A stretch of 64,000 bases of DNA from DASZOC01 sp035550975 (GCA_035550975.1 DASZOC010000016.1:15623-79622); one strand, 5' to 3'. Counted from the first letter of the stretch, positions 25,375 through 34,295 are shown. Program-made: numbers and translations. Notes: generated by a model from the letters alone, not told the origin.

Positions 25375-25646
25375 GCGATCCGTTCGACCGTGCAGTGGAA
25401 CGTGAGAAGTCGGAGCGACGCGGACACCGCAACCGGGCCGTATGGAACCGACTCGCGATCCACTTGCGGATCTATCTGATCGTGAACCTGGTCCTTGCGG
25501 GGATCTGGGCCGTCGAGGCGGTCCTGGACAACGGACATCCTCTGTGGTTCTTGCAGGTCGCGTGGGGCTGGGGGATCGGCCTCTTCATCCACTACGTGGT
25601 CGTCACGCAGGTGACGAGGCAATGGTGGCCGCGCCGCCTCGCGTAA
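25371..25646 (+). CDS. 2TM domain-containing small membrane protein
   Basis: The 91-residue protein has a charged N-terminus, two hydrophobic segments (about 33-52 and 58-77) and a basic tail. The layout, HLRIYLIVNLVLAGIW followed by WFLQVAWGWGIGLFIHY, is that of the 2TM domain often linked to regulators. Its start overlaps the PadR stop (ATGA), so it is probably controlled by that regulator. It may sense or report a membrane signal; that is inference. Confidence 0.8.
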   Translation: MSDPFDRAVEREKSERRGHRNRAVWNRLAIHLRIYLIVNLVLAGIWAVEAVLDNGHPLWFLQVAWGWGIGLFIHYVVVTQVTRQWWPRRLA

Positions 25647-25730
25647 CGCCCGCGGTAGATGTTTGCGCGGGAGGGCCCTAGCCCCGGGTGCTCGGAAGCG
25701 CGTGGGTCGCGCGGTGCCTGGAGGGGAAGC

Positions 25731-25775
25731 ACGATGGACGTAGATGCCCGCTCATGAGGGGTTTACGTCCAACGT
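25731..25775. repeat. Palindromic repeat, copy 2 (overlaps rimO 3' end)
   Basis: ACGATGGACGTA and TACGTCCAACGT form a 12-bp stem with one mismatch around GATGCCCG and CTCATGAG, matching copy 1 closely in the order GGACG, AGATGCCC, CTCATGAGG, TTTACGTCCAAC. The rimO stop codon and its last codons (LDVNPS) lie within the repeat. Confidence 0.8.
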
Positions 25776-27128
25776 GGGTTCTAGCGCGGCCCCCTCGAGG
25801 TCGCTGCCGTCGGTTCCGGTGATCGAGACCGCGACGTAGTCGCCGACCTTCAGGTGACCGGCGGTCGTGAACGAGATCTCGCCGTCGATCTCGGGCGCCT
25901 CGCGGTGCGAGCGCCCGATCCACCGGCCGGTGGCCACGTCGAGGCGCTCCACCAGGACCTCCAGCGTCTCCCCCACGATCGAGCACGCGCGTTGTTCCAT
26001 CGTCGCCTCCGCCGCGACCCGCACACGCTCGGCCCGCTCGCGCGCGACATCGGCGGGAACGTGATCCGGCAGGTCGTGCGAACGCGTGCCTTGCTCGCGC
26101 GAGAACGTGAACGTCCCCACCCAATCGAGCTCGGTCTCCCCCACGAAACTCTCGACCGCGGCCGCGTCGTCGTCGGTCTCGCCCGGAAAGCCCAGGATGA
26201 ACGTCGTGCGCACCGCGGCGAGCGGATCGGCGGCACGGACGCGCTCGATCATGCCGTCGAAACGGTCGCGGCCCCCCCACCGCCCCATCGCTTTCAAGAT
26301 CGCGGGCGAGACGTGTTGCAACGACAGGTCGAAGTAGGACGCGATCTTCTCCGAGCCCAGCATCTTGTCGATCAACGCATCGGTCACGCCTTGCGGGTGC
26401 AGGTACATCAGGCGCATCCGCTCGATCCCGTCCACGTTCTCGAGACGCTCCAGCAGGTCGACGAAGGTCCCTTCGCCCGAGTCGCGGCCCCACTGGACGG
26501 AGTCCTGGCTCACGAGCGACAGCTCCGATATCCTCAGCGACGCGAGGTGGCGCGCCTCGGTCTCGATGACATCGATCGAGCGCGACCTGAACTTGCCGCG
26601 CATGAGTGGGATCGCACAGAACGTGCAGCCGCGATCGCAACCCTCCGCGATCTTGACGTAGGCCCACGGAGCCCGGCCGAAGCGGACGCGTGGAGCCGCC
26701 GCGATGGCCGAGTCCCACCACGCAGGGTCGAAGCGCGTGCCGGGGTCACCCCACACCCGGCGCGTCAACGATCCGCCCGCGGCGGCGCTCACGATCTGGG
26801 AAACCTGCGGATAGGCGGCGAAATCGACCAGGGCATCGACCTCCGGCAGGGACTCCGCCAGCTCGTCGGCCGACCGCGCCACGAGACAGCCGGTCAGGAC
26901 GAGGCCCCTCATCGGCCCGTCGTGCTTGAGCTCGGCGAGATCCAGGACCTCCTCGACCGTCTCGCGCCGCGCAGGATCGATGAAGCCGCAGGTGTTGACC
27001 ACGACGACCTCGGCCCCTTCAGGGTCCTCCGTCACGTCGTGACCACCCGCGGCCAACAGACCGGCGAGCCCCTCCGAGTCGATGGCGTTCTTCGGACACC
27101 CCAAAGTGACGATGGCGACGCGGGACAT
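25752..27128 (-). CDS. rimO: Ribosomal protein S12 methylthiotransferase
   Basis: RimO is the radical SAM enzyme that methylthiolates an aspartate of ribosomal protein S12. It has 458 residues. The N-terminal domain begins VAIVTLGCPKNAIDSE and holds the additional cluster cysteines (LGCPK, NTCGF, TGCLV). The radical SAM motif is CDRGCTFC, followed by IPLMRGKFRSR, which is the RimO rather than MiaB signature. A TRAM domain ends the protein. The last six residues come from a palindromic repeat, so the natural C-terminus has probably been replaced. It starts 13 bases after the rodZ-like gene. Confidence 0.96.
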   Translation of the reverse strand: MSRVAIVTLGCPKNAIDSEGLAGLLAAGGHDVTEDPEGAEVVVVNTCGFIDPARRETVEEVLDLAELKHDGPMRGLVLTGCLVARSADELAESLPEVDALVDFAAYPQVSQIVSAAAGGSLTRRVWGDPGTRFDPAWWDSAIAAAPRVRFGRAPWAYVKIAEGCDRGCTFCAIPLMRGKFRSRSIDVIETEARHLASLRISELSLVSQDSVQWGRDSGEGTFVDLLERLENVDGIERMRLMYLHPQGVTDALIDKMLGSEKIASYFDLSLQHVSPAILKAMGRWGGRDRFDGMIERVRAADPLAAVRTTFILGFPGETDDDAAAVESFVGETELDWVGTFTFSREQGTRSHDLPDHVPADVARERAERVRVAAEATMEQRACSIVGETLEVLVERLDVATGRWIGRSHREAPEIDGEISFTTAGHLKVGDYVAVSITGTDGSDLEGAALEPTLDVNPS

Positions 27129-27141
27129 ATCGGAACGGGTC

Positions 27142-27906
27142 CTAGAAAGCGGACTTGACGTCGTCGGGCAGGACCATGTCGATCGGGTCCTCGCCGCCCG
27201 GCGAACCGATGTTCTTGCCGTTGACGATCAACTCGACACCGGCGGGATAACCGAGACGGATGTACATCTTCTCCTCGGCGGTGAACGTCATGTTGTCGCC
27301 CTCCTCTAGCACCTTGTAGAAGAGCTGCTCGCCGTCGGCGTACACCTCCAACCACGACGGGGCCTTGGCCGCGATGACCTCGAGCTCGATGCCGTCGGTG
27401 AACGCGACGACCGACTCCTCGGGCTCCGGCGTCGGCGACGCCGCTTCGCTCGCCTCTGCCGGTGCGGTTGACTCTTCGGCGGCAGCAGTGGTCCGGCGCG
27501 GGTCGTCTTCTTCCTGCGGTCCCGTTGCAAGCCCTATCGCCGACAGCGCGACGAGCACGACCGTCGCGAGGCCCGCAGCGGTCGCCCAACTGTTGAACTT
27601 CCGTTCCTTCGGAGCCTGCTTCGACCGGCGCTCGAGGGCCGCGATCTGGCCCATCTCGAACTTCTGCGTGCCGTGAAGACGGTCGAACTCCTCGACGAGC
27701 GGGGTGGGATCGATCTGGAGGAACCGGGCGTAGGTCTTTAGGAAGCTGCGGACGTACGCGGGCGCGAGGAAGTCGAGCTCATCGGACTCCATCCGCATGA
27801 GGAAATCGGCTCGTATGCGCGTGTCGTCGGCAGCTCGTTCGATGCTTACCCGGCGGCGACGCCGAGCGGCTCGAAGGTAAGCGCCTAGAGTTGCAGGCTC
27901 GGTCAC
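27142..27906 (-). CDS. RodZ-like helix-turn-helix membrane protein (DUF4115)
   Basis: The 254-residue protein has an N-terminal XRE-like helix-turn-helix domain (LGAYLRAARRRRRVSIERAADDTRIR through DELDFLAPAYVRSFLKTYARFL), one transmembrane helix at about 107-127, a Pro/Glu/Ala/Ser-rich linker, and a C-terminal DUF4115 domain (about 170-254). This is the RodZ layout, a morphogenesis factor that links MreB to the membrane. No mreB is in the window. It sits between ftsK and rimO/pgsA/cinA/recA, exactly where ymfM (rodZ) lies in Bacillus subtilis. The start is GTG at 27906. Confidence 0.87.
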   Translation of the reverse strand: MTEPATLGAYLRAARRRRRVSIERAADDTRIRADFLMRMESDELDFLAPAYVRSFLKTYARFLQIDPTPLVEEFDRLHGTQKFEMGQIAALERRSKQAPKERKFNSWATAAGLATVVLVALSAIGLATGPQEEDDPRRTTAAAEESTAPAEASEAASPTPEPEESVVAFTDGIELEVIAAKAPSWLEVYADGEQLFYKVLEEGDNMTFTAEEKMYIRLGYPAGVELIVNGKNIGSPGGEDPIDMVLPDDVKSAF

Positions 27907-27998
27907 CGTACGGCTTTCTTCGGGTTCGGAGCGGTGATTATAGGTCCCATGACAACCAGACGCTCCGGCGCCCGGTTCGGTTCGCCGTGGGTGACGGA

Positions 27999-30329
27999 TC
28001 AGCCCGGAGCCGCCCCCGCATCACGGTTCTCTAGCTCCTCGATCGTCATCAACACGTCGCGCGGCTTACTCCCCTGGCTCGGGCCGACTACGCCGCGCTG
28101 TTCGAGGAGGTCCATCAGGCGCCCCGCTCGCGCGAAGCCGACCTGCAGCTTGCGCTGCAACATCGAGGTCGACCCGAGCTGCGAGCGGACCACGAGCTGC
28201 AGTGCTTCCTCGAGGTGCTCGTCGTCGCCGGCCGAGCCGCCCGCGGCTCCCATCGTCTGCGCGTCCTCGACCGTCACGCCCTCGACGTAAACCGGCTCGG
28301 CCTGGCGTCGTGCGTGTGCCACGACGGCCGAGATCTCTTTCTCGTTGACCCAGGCTCCCTGGATACGGCGCGCCTTGGAAGAGTTCGCGTGCAGGAACAG
28401 CATGTCGCCGTGCCCGATCAGCTTGTCGGCGCCGCCTTGGTCGAGGATCACCCGCGAGTCCTGCTGCGACGCGACGCTGAACGCGAGACGCGACGGGATG
28501 TTGGCCTTGATCACGCCCGTCACGACGTCGACAGAGGGACGTTGCGTCGCCACGACCAGGTGGATCCCGACCGCGCGCGCCATCTGCGCGATGCGGCAGA
28601 TCGCCGACTCGACGTCCCGCGGTGCGACCATCATCAGGTCCGACAGCTCGTCGACCACGACGAGGATGTAGGGCAATAGATGCGGCTCGGGGTCGTCGTC
28701 GTTGTGCCTGATCACGGCCCCACGCGCCACCGCCTCGTTGTAGAACTCGAGGTTACGCATCCCCGAGCGCGCCAGCGTCTCGTAGCGCATCTCCATCTCT
28801 CGGACGACCCAGTTCAGCGCCGATGCGGCTTTCTTCGGGACCGTCACGACCGGCGTCAGCAGGTGCGGGACACCCGCGAAGTGCGTCAGCTCGACACGCT
28901 TCGGGTCGATCAGGATCATGCGCACCTGGTCGGGCCGCGCCCGCATCAGGATCGAAGTGATCATCGAGTTGATGCACGACGACTTGCCCGAGTTGGTGGC
29001 CCCCGCGATCAGGACGTGAGGCATCTCGGTCAGCTTCGCCATCACGGTCTCGCCGGAGATGTCCTGACCGAGGGCGATCGACATCGGATGAGGGTCCTTC
29101 CGAGCCTCTTTCGAGCGGAGGAGGTCGCCGAGCGTCACCAGCTGTCTGGTCCGGTTGGGCACCTCGACGCCGATGGCGGAGCGACCCGGGATCGGCGCGA
29201 GGAAGCGGAGCTCACCGGAGGCCATCGCGTACTTGATCTCGTTGCTGAGCGACAGGACGCGGTTGACCTTGACACCGGAGCCGAGCTCGATCTCGAAGCG
29301 GGTCACGGTCGGACCCGCGGTATAGCCGGTAACGGAAGCATCGACGTCGAATTGCTCGAGCGTCGTCTCGAGCACCTTCGTCGCTTCCGCGATAGATCGC
29401 TCGGAGATCTCGCGTTCGTCGCCGGTAGTCAGCAGCTCCATCGCTGGGAGCTTGTAGGTCTTGCCGCTGCCGACCGGCATCGCCATCTGCCTCGGCGTCT
29501 CGGGGGGCGGGACCAACCGAGGAAGGCTCGCTTCCGGGTCGGCCGCGTCGTCCTCCTCGACGTAGTCGGCGTCGTAGGACTCCTCGTCTTCGTCTTCGTC
29601 CTCTTCTTCGTCTTCGTCGTCATCGCTCTCGAGCGCGCCCGCGGCGAGGCCCTTGACGAACGCCCACCCGCCGACCGCGCCGGCCCTCGCCCATCCACCG
29701 ACGGTCGATACCGGCGTGCGCGTGATCACCATCACGCCGACGCCGAACAAGCACAGCAGCAGCAACCACGAGACCCACACGCCGACGAGGCCCGACAGCG
29801 GGCTCGCGATCAGCGCCCCGGCGATCCCTCCGACCTCCTGCAGTTTCTCGATCGAGGTCGAGGCAGGCTTGTTGCCGCGGATCAGATGCACCATCGCGGC
29901 CGCCGCGAGACCGCAGAGGGCGATGCCGGCGAGGATGCGGCCGACGTGCTCGCGCGACGACGGGGCAATCATCAGAACGCCCGTCGCGATCAGGAGCAGC
30001 GGCGTGAGGACGACGAGGCTGCCCCAGATCAACGAGCCGATGTAGTCGATCGCGCCGCCTACGGGGCCCGCGCCGCTGGAATAGACGCCGAGCCATGCGA
30101 CCGCGCCCAGGAGAACGACGAGCAGCCCCCATGCTTCCGCCGGCAGGCTCCTGATCCCGGCACCGGTCCAGCGGAGCGCCGATCCGGCTCCTTCGACGAG
30201 GGGCCGGATGCTCGACTGCCTCTTCGGGCGCCGCGGCGGCGGTCGCTTGCGCGGCGCGCCCCCGGCCGGTCGCCGAGCAGGAGCGCGAGCCGACCTGCGG
30301 GCGGGCTTGCGTCGGGTTCTGGTGGCCAG
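27999..30329 (-). CDS. ftsK: DNA translocase FtsK/SpoIIIE
   Basis: FtsK pumps DNA at the division septum and activates Xer recombination. The 776 residues start with a basic tail, then four to five transmembrane segments (about 55-205), a strongly acidic linker of Asp and Glu (about 225-255), and the motor domain with Walker A GATNSGKSS and the Walker B segment ILVVVDELSDLMM. The C-terminal gamma winged helix (EEALQLVVRSQLGSTSMLQRKLQVG-like, shown in part) recognises polar sequences. The best start is CTG at 30329, giving M-ATRTRRKPARR with GAGGGGACC upstream. A TTG at 30398 would add 23 unusual residues. Confidence 0.94.
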   Translation of the reverse strand: MATRTRRKPARRSARAPARRPAGGAPRKRPPPRRPKRQSSIRPLVEGAGSALRWTGAGIRSLPAEAWGLLVVLLGAVAWLGVYSSGAGPVGGAIDYIGSLIWGSLVVLTPLLLIATGVLMIAPSSREHVGRILAGIALCGLAAAAMVHLIRGNKPASTSIEKLQEVGGIAGALIASPLSGLVGVWVSWLLLLCLFGVGVMVITRTPVSTVGGWARAGAVGGWAFVKGLAAGALESDDDEDEEEDEDEDEESYDADYVEEDDAADPEASLPRLVPPPETPRQMAMPVGSGKTYKLPAMELLTTGDEREISERSIAEATKVLETTLEQFDVDASVTGYTAGPTVTRFEIELGSGVKVNRVLSLSNEIKYAMASGELRFLAPIPGRSAIGVEVPNRTRQLVTLGDLLRSKEARKDPHPMSIALGQDISGETVMAKLTEMPHVLIAGATNSGKSSCINSMITSILMRARPDQVRMILIDPKRVELTHFAGVPHLLTPVVTVPKKAASALNWVVREMEMRYETLARSGMRNLEFYNEAVARGAVIRHNDDDPEPHLLPYILVVVDELSDLMMVAPRDVESAICRIAQMARAVGIHLVVATQRPSVDVVTGVIKANIPSRLAFSVASQQDSRVILDQGGADKLIGHGDMLFLHANSSKARRIQGAWVNEKEISAVVAHARRQAEPVYVEGVTVEDAQTMGAAGGSAGDDEHLEEALQLVVRSQLGSTSMLQRKLQVGFARAGRLMDLLEQRGVVGPSQGSKPRDVLMTIEELENRDAGAAPG

Positions 30330-30422
30330 GGCAGCGGTCCCCTCTATCCGGGCGCGTCGGGTCGGTCCCGGGCACCTCAGGAGCCCCAACTGTAACAACC
30401 GACCACTCTTTTAACAGCATTT

Positions 30423-30436
30423 CCGCCGTCCGGCGG
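30423..30436. terminator. Short hairpin after rnj
   Basis: CCGCCG and CGGCGG form a 6-bp stem around TC, 13 bases past the RNase J stop codon on the minus strand. TGTTAAAAG follows, but there is no true T-run. Weak terminator candidate. Confidence 0.3.
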
Positions 30437-30448
30437 CCGAACGAGCGG

Positions 30449-32104
30449 CTAGACCTCCGTCACTACCGGCATGATCATCGGGCGGCGGTGGGTCTCGTGC
30501 CACACGTACTCGCCGAGGGCCCGGCGCATCGCCTTTTTGATCGCCTGCCAGTCGGTCACGTGCTCGTGCTCCAAATTGCGTAGCGCATCCTCGACGCGGT
30601 CCTCCGCCTCCTCCAGGAACCCCCGCGCCTCGTCTTCGAACACGAAGCCGCGGCTGATGATGTCGGGCCCCGCGAGGATCTCGCCGGTACGCGAGTCGAT
30701 CGTCACGACGCAGACGACGAAACCGTCTCCGGCCAGCACCCTCCGATCGCGCAGCACGACGGGCCCGACGTCTCCCACGCCGAGACCATCCACGAGGATC
30801 GTCCCGGACCGCACCTTGTCTCCTCGTCTGACGCGGCCGTCTCGCAGCTCGACGACGTCGCCGTCTTCGCAGATGAACACGCTGTCCCCTTCGACCCCCG
30901 CCGCCTCTGCGATGCGAGCGTGCGTCGTCAGCATCCGGAACTCGCCGTGGACCGGAATCAAGTGTCGCGGCCGCACGGTCTCGAGCATCGTCCGAAGCTC
31001 GTCCGCCGCGGCATGACCCGAGACGTGGACGCCGTCTTCCTCTCCGTGGAACACACGCGCTCCGGCGCGGTAGAGCCCGTTGATCACGCGGTGGACGGCC
31101 GACTCGTTACCGGGGATGGGGCTCGCCGAGAGGATGACGGTGTCGTCGCGCTCGACGCGGACCACCTTGTGCTCGCCGGCCGCGATCAGCGACAGCGCGG
31201 ACAACGGCTCGCCCTGCGACCCGGTGCAGATGATCACCGCCTTCTGTGGCGGGAGGTGCTCGATATCGGCCACGTCCACGATGGTGTTGCGCGCGATCCG
31301 CAGATGCCCCAGCTCCCGCCCTACCTCCGCGTTTGCGACCATCGAGCGCCCGACGAAGGCGACGTGGCGGCCGACGGCCTCGGCCGCGGTGCAGACCTGC
31401 TGGACCCGATGCAGGTTCGATGCGAAGCACGCGACGACGATGGAGCGCTCGGCGGAGGCGAATATCTCCTTCAGCTTGTCGCCGACGACGGCCTCCGAGC
31501 CGGTGTGGCCGGGCTCCAGCGCGTTGGTCGAGTCGGCCAGCAGCAGGTCGACGCCCTCTGCCCCAAGGCGACGGAACGTGTCGAGATCGGTGAGCCGTCC
31601 GTCTATAGGCCGCTCGTCGAGCTTGAAGTCGCCGGTGTAGAGGATGCGGCCCTCGGTCGTGTCGATCGCCACGGACATCGCGTCGGGGATCGAGTGCGAG
31701 ACGGCGATGAACCGGCAGCGGAACGGCCCCAGCTCGAGCTCTCCCGGCGCAGAGACCTCGCGCATGTCGGCGTCGACCGCGAACTCGTCCAGCCGCCGCC
31801 GCGCCAGACCAAGGGTCAACGGGGTCCCGTACACGGGAACCGGCACGTCCTTCAGGAACCACGACAGGGCTCCGACGTGATCCTCGTGTCCGTGCGTCAG
31901 GACCACGCCAAGGACCTTGTCGGCGCGCTCGGCCAGATACGTGAAGTCGGGCAAAACCAGATCGATCCCGAGCATCTCGTCGGAGGGGAACGACAACCCC
32001 GCGTCGACCACGACGATCGAGTCGTCGTGTTCGACCGCGAACATGTTGCGGCCGACCTCTCCCAGGCCCCCGAGGAAGATCACCCGGGTGGGAGCGTCAC
32101 CCAC
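30449..32104 (-). CDS. rnj: Ribonuclease J
   Basis: RNase J is a beta-CASP metallo-beta-lactamase enzyme with endo- and 5'-exoribonuclease activity. The 551 residues show the metal motif HGHEDH (71-76, with H71, H73, D75 and H76), later SHSIPDA and DFKLD, and the beta-CASP segment with the CTGSQGEP motif. The C-terminal domain ends in the usual VWHETHRRPMIMPVVTEV region. The start is GTG at 32104, seven bases after the dapA stop. The dapA-rnj-ftsK order is that of Bacillus dapA-rnjB-spoIIIE. Confidence 0.97.
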   Translation of the reverse strand: MGDAPTRVIFLGGLGEVGRNMFAVEHDDSIVVVDAGLSFPSDEMLGIDLVLPDFTYLAERADKVLGVVLTHGHEDHVGALSWFLKDVPVPVYGTPLTLGLARRRLDEFAVDADMREVSAPGELELGPFRCRFIAVSHSIPDAMSVAIDTTEGRILYTGDFKLDERPIDGRLTDLDTFRRLGAEGVDLLLADSTNALEPGHTGSEAVVGDKLKEIFASAERSIVVACFASNLHRVQQVCTAAEAVGRHVAFVGRSMVANAEVGRELGHLRIARNTIVDVADIEHLPPQKAVIICTGSQGEPLSALSLIAAGEHKVVRVERDDTVILSASPIPGNESAVHRVINGLYRAGARVFHGEEDGVHVSGHAAADELRTMLETVRPRHLIPVHGEFRMLTTHARIAEAAGVEGDSVFICEDGDVVELRDGRVRRGDKVRSGTILVDGLGVGDVGPVVLRDRRVLAGDGFVVCVVTIDSRTGEILAGPDIISRGFVFEDEARGFLEEAEDRVEDALRNLEHEHVTDWQAIKKAMRRALGEYVWHETHRRPMIMPVVTEV

Positions 32105-32110
32105 CTCGGA

Positions 32111-33022
32111 TCACAGCAGCCCTATCTTCTCCAGGGCGCCGCGGATCGTGTCGGCCTCGTCTTCGGTCACGGGTACGAGCGGGAGGCGCGGCTCACCGAC
32201 GTGGATCCCGAGCAAGCCCACGGCGTACTTGACCGGGATCGGGCTCGCGGTGACGCCCATGATCACACCCATGATCTCGAGATGCTCCAAGAAGATCCGC
32301 CGAGCCTCTTCGACCTTGCCGTCGTTGAACGCCGAGACCAGCTGCTTGATCTGGGGGCCGATCAGGTGCGAACAGACCGAGACGATGCCGACGGCACCCG
32401 CAGCAAGATGCGGAAGCAACATCCCGTCGTCGCCCGAGTAGAGCTCGAAGTCCGTATGCCCTGCGGCGTCGAGGTCGGCGCGCAGCTTCGCCGTCTCCGA
32501 CGGGTCGCCGACCGCGTCCTTGTTCGCGACGATGTTGCCGTGACCGGCGAGCTCCACCATCGTCTGGCGCTCCACGCGCCGACCGGTCCGCCCGGGGATG
32601 TCGTAGAGCACGAGCGGCACCGCGCTCGCGTCCGCGATCGCGCGGTAATGCGCGAGCAGCCCATTCTGTGGCGGCTTCGAGTAATAGGGCGTGACGACGA
32701 GGCACGCATCGGCCCCGAGGCCGGCGGCTTCCTTCGTCAGCGCGATCGTCTCGGCGGTGTCGGGCGAACCCGTGCCGGCGATGATCTTCGCCTGGTCGCC
32801 GACGGCGTCGATCACCGCGGTGAACAGGCTGAGCTTCTCCTGGTGCGACAGCGTCGGCGACTCGCCGGTCGTACCGGCGACGACGATGCCGTCGGAGCCG
32901 TGCTGGACGAGGTAGTTCGCCAGGCGGCTCGCAGCCTGGGCATCCAGCAATCCGTCGGCGCCGAACGGCGTGACCATCGCGGTGATGACCTCGCCGAAGC
33001 GCGGAGACCGATTTTCTCTCAT
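32111..33022 (-). CDS. dapA: 4-Hydroxy-tetrahydrodipicolinate synthase
   Basis: DapA condenses pyruvate with aspartate semialdehyde, the first committed step to diaminopimelate and lysine. It has 303 residues in a TIM barrel. GTTGESPTL is the substrate-binding loop, VTPYYSKPPQNGLLAHY carries the catalytic Tyr, VLYDIPGRTG follows, and the Schiff-base lysine is in IVANKDAVGD. It is encoded with dapB, one hypothetical gene between them, and feeds the DapB-DapL-DapF route encoded in the same window. Confidence 0.96.
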   Translation of the reverse strand: MRENRSPRFGEVITAMVTPFGADGLLDAQAASRLANYLVQHGSDGIVVAGTTGESPTLSHQEKLSLFTAVIDAVGDQAKIIAGTGSPDTAETIALTKEAAGLGADACLVVTPYYSKPPQNGLLAHYRAIADASAVPLVLYDIPGRTGRRVERQTMVELAGHGNIVANKDAVGDPSETAKLRADLDAAGHTDFELYSGDDGMLLPHLAAGAVGIVSVCSHLIGPQIKQLVSAFNDGKVEEARRIFLEHLEIMGVIMGVTASPIPVKYAVGLLGIHVGEPRLPLVPVTEDEADTIRGALEKIGLL

Positions 33023-33034
33023 GTGACCCGCAGG

Positions 33035-33532
33035 TTACCCGCCCACTTCGGTCTCTAGGCGGACGCCCCTCGCCCGCTCGGGCTCTTCGCCGGCATAGGC
33101 CGTTACCGAGTTCGCCGCGGGGCCTTCATCGGCCGGCATCCTGAGGTCGAACGACACCGTCATGGAGCCGTCCGTAGGCAGGGGCCCGAACGCGAACACA
33201 ACGCCTTCGATCGAGGTCGCCTCCGGCTCGGGGTCGACGTCGACGATCGCGGGATTCTCGTGACGCGTGCCCATATCGACGATGGGCACCGGGATCTCTC
33301 CCCCACCCGTTGCAGGGCCGACCCTCGCGAACGAGATGAACAACGTGCGGATGTCCGGGCCCGGGTTCGTGATCGTGAACGTCGCCGTCTCCACGGAACC
33401 GGGCTCGGCCGTCGCGGGGAACGCGACGGTTATCTCGGGGCGTCCTGCCTCGTCCGAGGGGAGATCGCGGGTCCCGACGAACAGGGCCAGCACCAGCAGC
33501 GCGCCAAGGCCAAGGCCGATCCGTATCGCCAT
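33035..33532 (-). CDS. Membrane-anchored hypothetical protein between dapB and dapA
   Basis: I do not recognise this 165-residue protein. An N-terminal hydrophobic segment (about 4-20) without an obvious cleavage site probably anchors it, with the rest outside. The body is acidic and beta-rich; the stretch TAEPGSVETATFTITNPGPDIRT resembles the start of immunoglobulin-like DUF11-type domains. No cysteine and no catalytic motif are visible. It is spaced 12 bases from both neighbours, so it is co-transcribed with dapB and dapA, but there is no sign of a link to lysine synthesis. Confidence 0.7.
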   Translation of the reverse strand: MAIRIGLGLGALLVLALFVGTRDLPSDEAGRPEITVAFPATAEPGSVETATFTITNPGPDIRTLFISFARVGPATGGGEIPVPIVDMGTRHENPAIVDVDPEPEATSIEGVVFAFGPLPTDGSMTVSFDLRMPADEGPAANSVTAYAGEEPERARGVRLETEVGG

Positions 33533-33544
33533 CTAACGAGCCAC

Positions 33545-34279
33545 CTACAGATCGAGCAGGTTCTCGAGCCCGACCGTTAGCCCCTGCAGCGAGCCGACGC
33601 GTTTGACCGCAAGCACCACACCCGGCATGAACGAGGCCCGGTCCAGCGAGTCGTGCCGGATCGTCAGCGTCTCGCCGGCAGTTCCGAGGATCACGTCTTG
33701 GTGCGCGACCGAGCCCGGAACCCGAACGGAATGGATCCGTATCCCCGAGGAGTCGCCGCCGCGGCTCCCCGGCAACGTCTCGCTGTGACCCTGCGGCGCC
33801 CTCCATGCGGTGCCGCGCGCGTCGTTCATCAGCTGCGCGGTCCTCAGCGCGGTCCCCGAAGGTGCATCGAGCTTGCGCTCGTGATGGCGCTCGACGATCT
33901 CGGCCGTGTCGAAGTGCGGGGCGGCACGCGCCGCGAAGTCCATCATCAGCACCGCGCCGATCGCGAAGTTAGGCGCGATGAAGACGCTCGCACGGGCCCC
34001 GGCGACCCAACCTGCGACCTCGTCGAGGTCGGAAGCAGACAACCCGGTGGTGCCGACGACGACGTGGATGCCGTTGTCGACGCAGAACCTGATGTTGGCG
34101 AGCACTGCATCGGGCGTGGTGAAGTCGACCGCGACGGTGGCCCCCGCGTCGACGAAGGCACGAGGGTCGTCATTCTCGTCGACTTGCGCGACCAGCTCTA
34201 GCTCGTCGTCTGCTTGCACCGCGCGGCAGACCTCCGAGCCCATCCGGCCCTGCGCCCCGAAGACGCCGACCTTGATCAC
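33545..34279 (-). CDS. dapB: 4-Hydroxy-tetrahydrodipicolinate reductase
   Basis: DapB reduces the DapA product with NAD(P)H to tetrahydrodipicolinate, the substrate of DapL. It has 244 residues. The dinucleotide loop is VGVFGAQGRMGSEV, VVVGTTGLS and APNFAIGAVL follow, and ERHHERKLDAPSGTA carries the catalytic His and Lys. The upstream gene is the M16 protease, 16 bases away. Confidence 0.97.
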   Translation of the reverse strand: MIKVGVFGAQGRMGSEVCRAVQADDELELVAQVDENDDPRAFVDAGATVAVDFTTPDAVLANIRFCVDNGIHVVVGTTGLSASDLDEVAGWVAGARASVFIAPNFAIGAVLMMDFAARAAPHFDTAEIVERHHERKLDAPSGTALRTAQLMNDARGTAWRAPQGHSETLPGSRGGDSSGIRIHSVRVPGSVAHQDVILGTAGETLTIRHDSLDRASFMPGVVLAVKRVGSLQGLTVGLENLLDL

Positions 34280-34295
34280 CCGGTGCCCGATGCGG

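Noticed and set aside
28680..30395. A 571-codon plus-strand frame
   Set aside because: Antisense to ftsK throughout; Asp/Arg/His-rich shadow without RBS or domain.
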